Below are positions 8,442 to 17,236 of a DNA stretch of 64,000 bases, piece after piece. The stretch's first letter is position 1. Every line of letters begins with the position of its first letter. The position numbers were made by a program, and so were the translations under genes. Below the pieces are notes generated by a model, which was not told where the DNA came from, ran no database searches, and saw only the letters and a list, made by a program, of their open reading frames with translations. The stretch comes from Chryseosolibacter indicum (GTDB lineage: Bacteria; Bacteroidota; Bacteroidia; Cytophagales; Cyclobacteriaceae): positions 1 through 64,000 of the forward strand of contig NZ_JAHESD010000005.1 of NCBI RefSeq assembly GCF_018598585.1. The letters run 5' to 3'.

Positions 8442-9474
8442 CAAACCGGTGGCTGTTATTGGTGCTGGTAACTTCGGAAGTGCAGTAGCCAATCTCCTTG
8501 CTCCGCATACTAAAGTCTTACTTTATGCGCGGGATGAAAGCGTAATTGAGAAGATTAAACTGAATAGAGAAAACAGGGGTCATAAAATGCATGATAATAT
8601 CACACCTGTCAGTGATCTTGCGTATGTTGCTAATAGCTGTGATATTCTTTTTCCCATTGTTCCCTCAGCCCACTTCAGATCCATGATGAAGAGGTTATCT
8701 CCCTACCTTCATCCCTACCATATTCTTATTCACGGCACAAAAGGTTTTGATATAACATTGCCTAAAGGCGAATCGGTAGATTCCATAAACGCACTTAGCA
8801 GAAGCCAGGTAAAGACAATGAGCGAGGTAATCAGGGAGGAGAGTGTTGCTATTCGGGTAGGATGCCTCGCCGGACCTAACCTTTCAAAGGAACTTGCCGC
8901 CGGGCAACCTGCAGCTACCGTTATTGCTAGCCAATTCAATGAAGTGATTGTCCTCGGGAAGAGATTATTAAGAAATAACCATTTTCAGGTTTATGGCAAC
9001 AATGATTTGGTAGGTGTTGAATTAGCTGGTGTCTTAAAAAATATAATTGCCATTGCGGCCGGTGCCTTGAGCGGTATGGGATATGGCGAGAACGCAAAAG
9101 GCCTTTTAATAAGCAGAGGCATGGTAGAAATGATTTACCTGGGAAGATCTCTTGGAGGCAACACAAGGGCTTTCCTTGGAGTTGCTGGTGTGGGAGACCT
9201 TGTTACTACCTGTAACAGTTCTTTAAGCCGTAATTTCAACGTAGGGTATCGTCTAGCCCAGGGAGAATCACTGCCTAATATCCTTGAAAGCACAGACGAA
9301 ATCGCCGAAGGTATAAACACCGTTAAAATAGCAAAGAAGTGTGCAGACTATTACCAGGTAAAGGCTCCTATAACAAATACACTATATAAAGTCCTGTTTG
9401 AAGATCTCACAATGAAACAGGCATTACAATATCTGATGCGTTATCCGCTTAATGTGGATATTGACTTCTTATAG
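8419..9474 (+). CDS. gpsA: Glycerol-3-phosphate dehydrogenase [NAD(P)+]
   Basis: GpsA reduces dihydroxyacetone phosphate to sn-glycerol-3-phosphate for phospholipid synthesis in the cytoplasm. The Rossmann motif AVIGAGNFGSAVANLLA is near the N-terminus, and the catalytic lysine region is GVELAGVLKNIIAIAAG. The signature GVGDLVTTCNSSLSRNFNVG follows. The ATG at 8419 (MTSRSLSDK, 351 aa) is preferred to an in-frame TTG two codons earlier. The start lies 23 nt inside the end of the acyltransferase gene, which points to translational coupling of substrate supply and use. Confidence 0.95.
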   Translation: MTSRSLSDKPVAVIGAGNFGSAVANLLAPHTKVLLYARDESVIEKIKLNRENRGHKMHDNITPVSDLAYVANSCDILFPIVPSAHFRSMMKRLSPYLHPYHILIHGTKGFDITLPKGESVDSINALSRSQVKTMSEVIREESVAIRVGCLAGPNLSKELAAGQPAATVIASQFNEVIVLGKRLLRNNHFQVYGNNDLVGVELAGVLKNIIAIAAGALSGMGYGENAKGLLISRGMVEMIYLGRSLGGNTRAFLGVAGVGDLVTTCNSSLSRNFNVGYRLAQGESLPNILESTDEIAEGINTVKIAKKCADYYQVKAPITNTLYKVLFEDLTMKQALQYLMRYPLNVDIDFL

Positions 9475-9509
9475 AGCAACCTTAAACTAATTACGACCTA
9501 AGAATACAG

Positions 9510-9902
9510 CTAGAGAAATTTTCTGATTTTCTCAGCCGCTTGCACCAGCTCTTCTTTTGATGGATTTAATTTAGCGCGTGTAAAATTCAAATCGTCCATT
9601 ACATTCATAGGCACAAGGTGCATGTGCGTGTGAGGCACTTCTAGCCCTATTACGGCAACTCCAACCCGTTTACACGGTATAGCTTTCTTTATAGCCAGGG
9701 CAACTTTTTTAGCAAACACATTTAATCCCGCAAGTGTTTCATCATCTATGTCGAAGATAAAATCAACTTCTTTTTTTGGAACTACCAAAGTATGCCCGAC
9801 AACCAATGGATTAATATCAAGAAAAGCTATATAACGCTCATCCTCCAAAATAATGTGAGCGGGGATCTCCTTATTAATAATCCGGGTGAAAATACTAGCC
9901 AT
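9510..9902 (-). CDS. HIT-family (HINT-like) nucleotide hydrolase
   Basis: The 130-residue protein is a histidine-triad protein that probably hydrolyses AMP-lysine or related nucleoside phosphoramidates. The triad is HTHMHLV at residues 91-97. The N-terminal TRIINKEIPAHIILEDE and GHTLVVPKK segments are typical of the HINT branch. It lies 11 nt downstream of greA on the same strand and is most likely co-transcribed with it. It converges with gpsA. Confidence 0.92.
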   Translation of the reverse strand: MASIFTRIINKEIPAHIILEDERYIAFLDINPLVVGHTLVVPKKEVDFIFDIDDETLAGLNVFAKKVALAIKKAIPCKRVGVAVIGLEVPHTHMHLVPMNVMDDLNFTRAKLNPSKEELVQAAEKIRKFL

Positions 9903-9913
9903 AGCTCTTGTTA

Positions 9914-10387
9914 TTAAGCACCTATGTTAACAACCTCAAACTCCATCTCTCCTGCCGGAGTTTTAATCTTCGCTACCTCACCTTTCTTCTTTCCTAGTAG
10001 CCCTTTACCAATGGGAGACATTGTTGAAATTTTCCCTGCTTTAAGATCAGCTTCTTCTTCAGATACTAAAGTATACGTTACTGACGCGCCATTCTTCTTG
10101 TTCTTAATCGTAACCTTAGAAAGAATAGACACTTTAGATGTGTCAATATTATTTTCATCTAGCAATCTTGCATTGCTCACAAGATCCTCTAATTGTGCAA
10201 TCTTTGCTTCGAGCAACCCCTGCGCATCTTTCGCGGCATCATATTCAGCATTCTCACTTAAATCCCCCTTATCGCGCGCTTCGGCAATTTGTCTGGCAAT
10301 ATCAGCACGTCCTTTTGTTTTTAACTCGCTCAGTTCAGACCTCAGTTTTTCTAGACCATCTTTGGTGTAGTATGATATTTTGCTCAT
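9914..10387 (-). CDS. greA: Transcription elongation factor GreA
   Basis: GreA rescues backtracked RNA polymerase by stimulating transcript cleavage. At 157 residues it has the family length. An N-terminal coiled coil (EKLRSELSELKTKGRADIA, then DKGDLSENAEYDAAKDAQ) carries the acidic tip residues, and a C-terminal FKBP-like domain includes TMSPIGKGLLGKKKGEV. The HIT gene follows after 11 nt. An intrinsic terminator upstream isolates the pair from the pentapeptide gene. Confidence 0.95.
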   Translation of the reverse strand: MSKISYYTKDGLEKLRSELSELKTKGRADIARQIAEARDKGDLSENAEYDAAKDAQGLLEAKIAQLEDLVSNARLLDENNIDTSKVSILSKVTIKNKKNGASVTYTLVSEEEADLKAGKISTMSPIGKGLLGKKKGEVAKIKTPAGEMEFEVVNIGA

Positions 10388-10428
10388 GACATTATTGTTC
10401 TAAAAATGAAATAATCTATCGCTTGACA

Positions 10429-10471
10429 CAAAAAAAGCAACAACGGTCCCATTTGAGTGAGACCGTTGTTG
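10429..10471 (-). terminator. Intrinsic terminator after the pentapeptide-repeat gene
   Basis: An 11-bp perfect stem (10438-10448 with 10461-10471, 12-nt loop) is followed on the minus strand by a run of T residues down to about 10430. It lies 38 nt past the stop of the pentapeptide gene and just before the greA promoter region. Confidence 0.85.
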
Positions 10472-10508
10472 TACCACAAAGGTAATACTTTATTTTAAAA
10501 GCAAAAAA

Positions 10509-11354
10509 TTATGTGCCTACTAACTCCGGCAGGTTGGTTTTAATCTGCTGGAGAATATCATCGTCGAACTTGGCCAGATAAAGTGTTTTCACTTTCGAAA
10601 GTTGTTCTACTGTAAGACCTTTTGCTCCTCGCAAATCCGCCTTGTATAAACTGGCGTTTTCGAAATCTGCACCCATTACATAGCAGTTCTGAAGATTGGC
10701 CTCCATAAGAAAAGCATTATTAAAATTGGCTTTGATAAGAAACGCATTTTCAAATTGTGCCTTAATTAAAAACGCATCTTTGAAATTTGCGCCACTCGCA
10801 TAAGCACTTTTTAAATTCGCTTGATTAAGATTCGAGTTCTCAAAATTCGTTTGATTCAATCGTGCATTTTCCAAGTCAGCTTCAATAAGGGTAGATTGAG
10901 AAACATTAGCAGAGTTAAGATTAGACCCGCCAAGATGCACGTAGTTAAGATTGGTTCGGGGCAGGTAACAATTGACAAGATTTATTTCATGGATCTTATG
11001 CCGGTTTAAACGTTTAATATTACCTACTGTACGAAAGGCCGCTTCCTCTGATTCCCACAAGCGAAAGTCATCAATTTCATCTTTATAGGTTCTAATACGT
11101 TGCCTGGTCTCACCATTCTGATTGAGCCAGAATATAAGAATACCAATAACAGCAATATCGAATATCATTCCATGTGCCTCAGCTAACACCTGCTGAATAA
11201 AAGTATCGAAATCACTTATATAGTACGGAAGACTTAATCCAATAACAATGATCGCAACACACACCAAAACAATGGTTGATGTGAGTAAAGGTTTTTCTAT
11301 TACTGAATTAAAAAATTCAGTTAACTGCTTTATTCGCTTTTGTAAAAAACTCAT
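10509..11354 (-). CDS. Membrane-anchored pentapeptide-repeat protein
   Basis: The 281-residue protein has two N-terminal transmembrane segments (about residues 23-48 and 61-80). A short charged linker leads to a run of about 20 pentapeptide repeats (about residues 125-240), with units such as ADLEN, TNFEN, ANLKS and ADLRG that build a right-handed quadrilateral beta-helix. It ends in a helical tail (EQLSKVKTLYLAKFDDDIL). The biochemical role of such membrane pentapeptide proteins is generally unknown. It is the last gene of the minus-strand run rsmA-mgtE-dehydrogenase and is followed by a strong terminator. Confidence 0.85.
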   Translation of the reverse strand: MSFLQKRIKQLTEFFNSVIEKPLLTSTIVLVCVAIIVIGLSLPYYISDFDTFIQQVLAEAHGMIFDIAVIGILIFWLNQNGETRQRIRTYKDEIDDFRLWESEEAAFRTVGNIKRLNRHKIHEINLVNCYLPRTNLNYVHLGGSNLNSANVSQSTLIEADLENARLNQTNFENSNLNQANLKSAYASGANFKDAFLIKAQFENAFLIKANFNNAFLMEANLQNCYVMGADFENASLYKADLRGAKGLTVEQLSKVKTLYLAKFDDDILQQIKTNLPELVGT

Positions 11355-11391
11355 GAAATAACCTTAATTGCTGACGCTTAAGTAGAATTAC

Positions 11392-12330
11392 CTATAACTG
11401 AAGCGCATTAATTTGATCTACCAAAGCTACGTTTATTTTTTCGTGCGACTCGTATGTCCAGCCTGCAATATGAGGGGTTAATATTACATTGCTTCTTTTC
11501 TTTAAATCGTCAAATGCATTTTGTTGCTCTGCAGAAAGTTTTTGTATCTTCTCATTTTCTAAAACATCCAGCGCTGCGCCCCTTACTTTTCCGATATTCA
11601 TTGCCTCTGCAAGATCTGCCAATGGCACAATTTCTCCTCTTGCCGTATTTAACAAGACGATATTCTTTTTAAAGCGCTTTAAATATTTAAGATCTACAAG
11701 TTTTCTTGTTTCAGATGTTAATGGAATATGTAAGGTGAGAATGTCCGTCTCGTCAAATATTACATCCATTGTAGCTTCATAACAGGTAGGGGTACTAAAT
11801 CCGTTTTTATATTTATCATAGGCTAAAATCTTACATCCAAAACCTGAAATACGTTGTGCAAAGGCTCTCCCCATATTACCATAGCCGATAATAGAGATGG
11901 TCTTACCCATTATCTCCTCACCTCTGTTGCCTTCTCTGTCCCAGATAACATTGCGTACTTCTGTGTTTGCCTTTGGAATATTTCGGAGCAAGCTCAATAG
12001 TAACCCAACAGTGAACTCGCCAACTGCATCTCTATTTCCCTCAGCCGCATGGAGAACAGCAATATTTTTACTCTTCAAATATTCTAGATCCAGATTGTCA
12101 AGCCCTGCTCCCGCCCTGCCGATATAACGCACTGTTGGATTCTCTCCTAGCAGGTCTTTATCTACGTTAGTTTTGCTTCTGATTATCAATCCATCATACC
12201 CTGCAGCTAGTTGCCTTATTTCATCTCTGGTAATATCAGGCTTGTAGTCATAGGTCCAACCAATGCTATCAAGCATAGGCATAAGACTATGATGCATTGA
12301 ATCAACAATCAAACATTTTCTCTGAGTCAT
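11392..12330 (-). CDS. D-isomer-specific 2-hydroxyacid dehydrogenase (SerA-like)
   Basis: This 312-residue NAD-dependent enzyme has the fold of short 3-phosphoglycerate dehydrogenases, without a C-terminal ACT domain. The Rossmann motif is SIIGYGNMGRAFAQRISGFG. The substrate-binding Arg is in LLNTARGEIVP and the catalytic His is H287 in TPHIAGWT. The substrate could be 3-phosphoglycerate, but glyoxylate or hydroxypyruvate reduction is also possible. The start codon abuts the mgtE stop codon without a gap, so the genes are co-transcribed. No serB or serC lies nearby. Confidence 0.85.
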   Translation of the reverse strand: MTQRKCLIVDSMHHSLMPMLDSIGWTYDYKPDITRDEIRQLAAGYDGLIIRSKTNVDKDLLGENPTVRYIGRAGAGLDNLDLEYLKSKNIAVLHAAEGNRDAVGEFTVGLLLSLLRNIPKANTEVRNVIWDREGNRGEEIMGKTISIIGYGNMGRAFAQRISGFGCKILAYDKYKNGFSTPTCYEATMDVIFDETDILTLHIPLTSETRKLVDLKYLKRFKKNIVLLNTARGEIVPLADLAEAMNIGKVRGAALDVLENEKIQKLSAEQQNAFDDLKKRSNVILTPHIAGWTYESHEKINVALVDQINALQL

Positions 12331-13692
12331 CTATATTAAAAGTATATGAACGATAAAAAAATAAATAGTTAACCCCAACAGATCATTAATAGTTGTGATA
12401 AAAGGGCCGGCAGCCAAAGCAGGATTGAAACCAAAACGATTAAGAACAATAGGGGTTATGGTACCAATAAAAGATGCAAATACAACAACACTAAACAATG
12501 CTACAGATACCACCAACGACAACCTATATTCTCCAAACAAAACAATGTTGGCCCCCATTACTAATCCGGAAAGGAATAATCCATTAAGGATGGCTACAAA
12601 AAAAACTTTGATAAGCCTTGCCCACAACCCTTCTTCAACATAACCAGGATTAGCGAGACTTTGAACTACCAAAGATGATGATTGAATGCCAACATTTCCT
12701 CCTGTTGCCTGAATAAGCGGTGTAAAAAATGCAATAGCTGTGATTCTTGCGAGTTCCTCTTCGAACAAGCCCATAAACTTTGCATTCATTAACCCTCCAA
12801 CTATGCCTATCAAAAGCCCGGGCAAGCGCGCCCGCGTATTTCTCCATACACTGTCATCAACTTCGACTGATTCACTGATACCCGCCATCAGTTGGCGCTC
12901 TTCCTCTGCCTGCTCAGTAATTACGTCTACAATATCATCTATGGTAATTCTACCCACGAGTTGCTCCTGAACATTCACTACAGGAACGGACTCCAGGTCG
13001 TACTTCTTCATTACCTCTGCAACCTCTATGCTTTCCTGGTAAGTCTGAATGGATATGATATCTTTATCACAAATATCTCCTACAATAGTACGCGCATCTG
13101 AAATTATGAGATCCTGTAACGCTACCCTGCCTATCAATTTATCATGATCGTCAACTACATAAACAGCATAGAATTTAGATACTGTTTCTGCCTGCTTTCT
13201 TATCTCTTCAATACATTGCACTACTGACCAATGCACTCGGGCCTTGATCAACTCCTTCGCCATTAACCCACCCGCTACATTGTCTTCGTATCTCAGCAGC
13301 TCAGTTACCTGCACCTTTAACTCCAGATCAAGGTTGGACAATACTTGTTCACGATTCTTTACAGGAAGCTCATGTAAAATATCTGCAACATCATCCGACG
13401 CGAGATGATTCAAAAAGTATACAATTTCCTTTACCTCATAAATTCTTAGAAATTTCTTTCGGGTGTCAGAATCAAGATCATTGATAATACCCGCCTGTAT
13501 ATCGATGGGAAGAAGGTCAAGAACATATTTAGATTCTTCTGCACTGAATTCGTAAAGCAAAGCTGTAATATCAGCTGGCTTAATATCTGTTAGAGTCTTT
13601 AAGATAAATGCCGTGTCGCGTGTATCAAGCGCTTCCTGAAAGCGATTTCTAAACTCCTTTGTTAACTCAAATTCAATTATTGGTTCCTGCAC
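12331..13692 (-). CDS. mgtE: Magnesium transporter MgtE
   Basis: MgtE is a homodimeric Mg2+ channel whose cytoplasmic domains close the pore when Mg2+ is plentiful. The order is the superhelical MgtE_N domain (about residues 20-130), two CBS domains (about 135-255), and five membrane segments (about 285-453). The membrane part includes the conserved ATGGNVGIQSSSLVVQ stretch and an Asp in TTINDLLGLT near the pore ion site. The start is a GTG at 13692 that lies 20 nt inside the end of rsmA, and the stop abuts the next gene. The length of 453 aa is typical. Confidence 0.95.
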   Translation of the reverse strand: MQEPIIEFELTKEFRNRFQEALDTRDTAFILKTLTDIKPADITALLYEFSAEESKYVLDLLPIDIQAGIINDLDSDTRKKFLRIYEVKEIVYFLNHLASDDVADILHELPVKNREQVLSNLDLELKVQVTELLRYEDNVAGGLMAKELIKARVHWSVVQCIEEIRKQAETVSKFYAVYVVDDHDKLIGRVALQDLIISDARTIVGDICDKDIISIQTYQESIEVAEVMKKYDLESVPVVNVQEQLVGRITIDDIVDVITEQAEEERQLMAGISESVEVDDSVWRNTRARLPGLLIGIVGGLMNAKFMGLFEEELARITAIAFFTPLIQATGGNVGIQSSSLVVQSLANPGYVEEGLWARLIKVFFVAILNGLFLSGLVMGANIVLFGEYRLSLVVSVALFSVVVFASFIGTITPIVLNRFGFNPALAAGPFITTINDLLGLTIYFFIVHILLI

Positions 13693-14473
13693 GACTGTCT
13701 TCTATTATCTTGGTAAGCGAAATAAAATCCGCGACTGAAAGCTGTTCTGCACGCTTATCTAACAAAGCCAATGCCGATACGTCAGCTTCCAAATTTAGAT
13801 TTTTTAAAGCGTTGCGCAAGGTCTTTCTTCTGTTATTGAACCCCTGTTTAACCACCTGAACAAAGAGTCTTTCATCGCATGGAAGCGATTTCAATGTATT
13901 CCTTCTTAAACGAATCACGGCAGACATCACCTTCGGAGGAGGATTAAAAACCCCGGGTGGTACTTTAAAACAGGAGTCAATATCATAATAAGCCTGAAGA
14001 AGTACACTCAATATACCGTACGTTTTACTTCCATGTGGCGAAGCAATTCTATCCGCTACTTCTTTTTGAAGCATACACACAACCTGGTTAATAGTGTTTT
14101 TGTGCTCAAGTATAGAGAAGAAAATCTGGGAAGAAATGTTGTATGGAAAGTTGCCAATAATGGCATATGTGCCAGCATAAATTGTACTCAGATCAAGCTG
14201 AAGAAAGTCTCCTTCTATAATATCCGACTGAAGAAGGGAAAAGTTATTCTTTAAATATTCAACTGATTCCTTATCTATTTCTACAACCTTAAGTTCAATA
14301 TCTTTAATTAGCAGAAGGTATTGGGTGAGCACTCCCATTCCCGGCCCTATCTCTAACACGCGTTTATTGTCGTCGAATATTAGGGCATCCACAATTTTTC
14401 GTGCAATATTCTGATCTTTAAGAAAGTGTTGACCGAGATATTTCTTCGGCCTGACTTTGTCATTTCTCTCCAT
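13673..14473 (-). CDS. rsmA: 16S rRNA (adenine1518/1519-N6)-dimethyltransferase
   Basis: RsmA (KsgA) dimethylates two adjacent adenines in helix 45 of 16S rRNA during 30S assembly. The SAM-binding motif is VLEIGPGMGVLTQYLL and the catalytic motif IV is NFPYNISSQI. The N-terminal KKYLGQHFLKD is a family signature. The protein has 266 residues, the usual size. It heads the minus-strand cluster with mgtE. A TACCTTTG box sits 8 nt before the ATG. Confidence 0.96.
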   Translation of the reverse strand: MERNDKVRPKKYLGQHFLKDQNIARKIVDALIFDDNKRVLEIGPGMGVLTQYLLLIKDIELKVVEIDKESVEYLKNNFSLLQSDIIEGDFLQLDLSTIYAGTYAIIGNFPYNISSQIFFSILEHKNTINQVVCMLQKEVADRIASPHGSKTYGILSVLLQAYYDIDSCFKVPPGVFNPPPKVMSAVIRLRRNTLKSLPCDERLFVQVVKQGFNNRRKTLRNALKNLNLEADVSALALLDKRAEQLSVADFISLTKIIEDSRAGTNN

Positions 14474-14481
14474 AATATGGT

Positions 14482-14489
14482 CAAAGGTA
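14482..14489 (-). promoter_or_regulatory. Candidate -7 box of the rsmA promoter
   Basis: TACCTTTG on the minus strand matches TAnnTTTG and ends 8 nt before the rsmA ATG, predicting a leaderless or near-leaderless mRNA. No TTG is found at the expected -33 spacing. Confidence 0.4.
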
Positions 14490-14597
14490 TAAAATGAAGC
14501 ATACTATTCCTTCTGTGCAAATCTGTTGAGTATTATAAAAGAATGAAATCAATTGAACATCAAATATTTTTGTTAATTCGCAGAATAAACATTATCA

Positions 14598-15629
14598 ATG
14601 ACTACTTCTGCTAAGATGCACGAACGAGCAAAAATCGGTATAACAATAGGTGACATTAATGGAATTGGGCCCGAAACCATTATTAAGGCCCTGGCTGACC
14701 ATCGTATCCTTTCTATGATAACACCGGTTATTTATGGTTCAGGTAAAGTACTTGCCTTTTATAAAAAACAGCTCAGCGTTGATGATTTCAATTATACACA
14801 GGTAAAGAATCGAGGACAATACGCGCACAAAGCAATTAATGTTGTTAATGCATGGGAAGACAATTTGGAAATCGTGCCAGGCAAGCCTTCTCAAGAAGCT
14901 GGTAAGGCCGCCCTTGCATCTATTAAACTAGCCTGTGAAGATCTCAAAGAAGGTGTAATTGATGCGCTTGTAACAGCTCCTGTAGACAAGCATACAATCC
15001 ATAGTCCTGAATTTCCATTTAAAGGCCACACCGAGTACATCACGCAATTCTTTGATGCCTCAGACAGCTTAATGTTTATGGTTGCTGACTCATTGCGTAT
15101 AGGCTTGGTGACAGAACATGTAGCATTAAAAGATGTGGCTGGGCTTATTACTAAAGAAAAAATAGAAAGTAAGCTGCGAATCATGGAGCAGTCGCTTCGT
15201 AAAGATTTTGGAATCGTAAAGCCTAAGATAGCTATCCTTGGTTTAAATCCGCATGCTGGCGATAACGGCTTAATAGGAACGGAAGAAGAATCTGTTATAA
15301 AAGCGGTAGTACAGGAACAACGTAGTAAAGGTAAATTAGTATATGGGCCTCAACCGCCCGATGGCTTTTTCGGTGCTGGCCAATATGCAAAGTTCGATGG
15401 AATCCTTGCTATGTATCATGACCAGGGACTAATACCTTTTAAGACGCTTGCTTTTGAAAATGGCGTGAACTATACAGCAGGTTTACCTGTCATACGCACC
15501 TCCCCTGATCATGGAACAGCCTATAATATAGCAGGCAAAAACATGGCTAATGAGCTATCCATGCGCGAGGCGATTTTCCTTGCTTCTTCCATTTTTAAAC
15601 ATAGAGCTGAGCAGCCCGCAGAAAAATAA
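14598..15629 (+). CDS. pdxA: 4-hydroxythreonine-4-phosphate dehydrogenase
   Basis: PdxA oxidises 4-phosphohydroxy-L-threonine in the DXP-dependent route to pyridoxal phosphate. Metal-binding histidines are visible in PFKGHTEYITQFF and in LAMYHDQGLIPFKTLAF. The C-terminal RTSPDHGTAYNIAGK motif is characteristic. The frame starts at ATG 14598; a second ATG six codons later (14616) is an alternative start. The length of 343 aa fits the family. It is divergent from rsmA; rsmA and pdxA are also neighbours in many other bacteria. Confidence 0.95.
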   Translation: MTTSAKMHERAKIGITIGDINGIGPETIIKALADHRILSMITPVIYGSGKVLAFYKKQLSVDDFNYTQVKNRGQYAHKAINVVNAWEDNLEIVPGKPSQEAGKAALASIKLACEDLKEGVIDALVTAPVDKHTIHSPEFPFKGHTEYITQFFDASDSLMFMVADSLRIGLVTEHVALKDVAGLITKEKIESKLRIMEQSLRKDFGIVKPKIAILGLNPHAGDNGLIGTEEESVIKAVVQEQRSKGKLVYGPQPPDGFFGAGQYAKFDGILAMYHDQGLIPFKTLAFENGVNYTAGLPVIRTSPDHGTAYNIAGKNMANELSMREAIFLASSIFKHRAEQPAEK

Positions 15630-15720
15630 CTAGCCTAGATATTGGAAAACAACGTTTTAACCCTTAATATGTGTTCGAATAACTGAATATTAACAATTTT
15701 ACTCTCAAGTAATAGTTGAA

Positions 15721-16107
15721 ATGGATATTGTTACCAAGAAGCAATTAAATATACTCATTCAACTCGCGGAAGCAGACAAGCACTTTGCGAAAACTGAGCG
15801 CGATATGATTTTTAAGATTGCGAAAGATCGCAACTTTCCGGAAGAATCTGTAAATGATCTCATCCGCAATCCCGAACCTATCGACTCTTTAGGAGCCCTT
15901 TCTAATGACCAGAAGTTTGAGTACCTCATGTCAAGTATAGAATTGATCCATGCGGACCAGAACGTCTTTGAAAGTGAACTGCTGTTCTGTAAAAATATAG
16001 CCATAAAGCTCGGGTTCAGGAAAAACGTCATCGAATACATTATGGATAACATCGATAAGAAGACACGAGATGAGCTTAAAGTTATAGCACTAAGAGAATA
16101 TCTATAA
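15721..16107 (+). CDS. TerB-like helical protein
   Basis: This 128-residue all-helical cytoplasmic protein starts MDIVTKKQLNILIQLAEADK. It has two acidic helix-turn units with the TerB pattern: LAEADKHFAKTERDMI and ELIHADQNVFESELLF. In TerB such acidic residues bind metal ions. Related small TerB-like proteins are widespread and mostly uncharacterised, and there is no tellurite-resistance cluster here. It lies 91 nt downstream of pdxA. The resemblance to TerB is moderate and the function is unknown. Confidence 0.65.
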   Translation: MDIVTKKQLNILIQLAEADKHFAKTERDMIFKIAKDRNFPEESVNDLIRNPEPIDSLGALSNDQKFEYLMSSIELIHADQNVFESELLFCKNIAIKLGFRKNVIEYIMDNIDKKTRDELKVIALREYL

Positions 16108-16258
16108 CAGTTGCTATCTGAAACAGTGTCGAATTTTACTTCAACATAGTTGTTCGTTCTTCGCTGTCAGTTTGCTCAAGCCTTATAGCCTCCCATACCG
16201 TTTGCCATCATTAGGGCGAAAGCCGTCATTCTGGTCCGTTTAATAAGCTTCATATAAC

Positions 16259-16289
16259 TTTGACCTTTCAAGATATTATTCTAAATTTG
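16259..16289 (+). promoter_or_regulatory. Bacteroidota-type promoter for DUF177-rpmF
   Basis: TTTG (16259-16262), a 19-nt spacer and TAAATTTG (16282-16289) together match the full Bacteroidota consensus TTTG-N19/20-TAnnTTTG. Transcription should start near 16296, about 24 nt before the DUF177 start codon. Confidence 0.8.
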
Positions 16290-16319
16290 CCGACTTATTT
16301 AAAAATGCTGGGTTGAGCC

Positions 16320-16847
16320 ATGGGAGTGAAAGCATATAGCGTGAATATAATTGGCCTGAGCAACAAAGAACATCATTTTAATTATGAGATCAAGAATGAT
16401 TTCTTTGAGCAGTACGGCAAAGGTTTGGTAGAAGGTGGTAATTTTACTGCTGATGTAATGCTGAACAAACATGAAACCTTTATAGAAGCAGATTTTAAAA
16501 TAAAGGGAGAGGCAAATCTCATTTGTGATCGCAGTTTGGATCCTTTTACTTATCCAGTTGGAGTGCGGAAGAAGATCGTCTTCAAATACGGGGACTCAGA
16601 CGAAGAAATAAGTGATGAAATCATAATGATTGCTCGTGATAAAGACAGCCTCGATCTAGGACAATATATGTATGAGTTCATTGGACTTGAAATTCCAATG
16701 AAAAAACTTCATCCGCGATATGCGAATGAAGGCGAAGATGAAAACTCAGAAGGCAAATTGATTTATTCCTCCGGAGAATCATCTTATAATCCTGAAAGTG
16801 ATGAAGATATTGATCCTCGTTGGGAGAAATTAAAAAAATTAAAATAA
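16320..16847 (+). CDS. DUF177 (YceD-like) protein
   Basis: The 175-residue protein belongs to the DUF177/YceD family, which is nearly always encoded just before rpmF and has been linked to 23S rRNA precursor handling. The central IKGEANLICDRSLDPFTYPV segment is the family core. The C-terminus is acidic and low in complexity (ANEGEDENSEGK, then PESDEDIDPRWEKLKKLK), as usual. The gap to rpmF is 13 nt and a strong promoter precedes it. Function is inferred from context only. Confidence 0.85.
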   Translation: MGVKAYSVNIIGLSNKEHHFNYEIKNDFFEQYGKGLVEGGNFTADVMLNKHETFIEADFKIKGEANLICDRSLDPFTYPVGVRKKIVFKYGDSDEEISDEIIMIARDKDSLDLGQYMYEFIGLEIPMKKLHPRYANEGEDENSEGKLIYSSGESSYNPESDEDIDPRWEKLKKLK

Positions 16848-16860
16848 ACTGTTGTAGACT

Positions 16861-17052
16861 ATGCCAAATCCGAAACGAAAAACCTCGAAAACCCGGAGAG
16901 ACAAAAGAAGAACCCACTATAAGGCTTTTGCTAAGGAATTAGCTATTGACCAGACTACCGGAGAACACCACCTGCCTCACCGTGCGTATTGGCATGAAGG
17001 TAAACTTTACTTCAAAGGTAAAGTATTGATGGAAAAAGAAGTACTTGCCTAA
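16861..17052 (+). CDS. rpmF: 50S ribosomal protein L32
   Basis: This 63-residue basic protein is bL32. The N-terminal [20 protein letters not shown] is the family signature. It has no cysteine, so it is the zinc-free form: the usual CxxC pairs are replaced ([20 protein letters not shown]). It is followed by a compact intrinsic terminator, so DUF177-rpmF is a two-gene transcript. In many bacteria plsX follows rpmF, but here fabH comes next. Confidence 0.96.
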   Translation: MPNPKRKTSKTRRDKRRTHYKAFAKELAIDQTTGEHHLPHRAYWHEGKLYFKGKVLMEKEVLA

Positions 17053-17166
17053 ATCAGGTAATGGTTCTGTTCCATTGTTACAGAGAAATGTATAACAACT
17101 GCCTAAAAAGCAGTAATGAGGATAAACATATCCTGTTTATTTCATAACATTTTAAAAATAAAAAGT

Positions 17167-17194
17167 TGCTCGATGCCTGTCGTCGAGCATTTTT
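17167..17194 (+). terminator. Intrinsic terminator after rpmF
   Basis: The 7-bp stem TGCTCGA (17167-17173) pairs with TCGAGCA (17183-17189) and is followed by TTTTT. Confidence 0.75.
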
Positions 17195-17236
17195 CATTTA
17201 TAGGTAAGTTATAAAAACCATTAGTGAATTAACCGA

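Noticed and set aside
9924-10370. 148-codon open frame on the plus strand, antisense to greA
   Set aside because: GreA on the minus strand is unmistakable; the antisense frame has Ser/Phe/Leu-rich composition typical of a shadow and no recognisable domain.
16215-16224. GGC-GAAA-GCC tetraloop hairpin before the DUF177 gene
   Set aside because: The stem is only 3 bp, and the surrounding 200 nt show no larger RNA fold or riboswitch motif.
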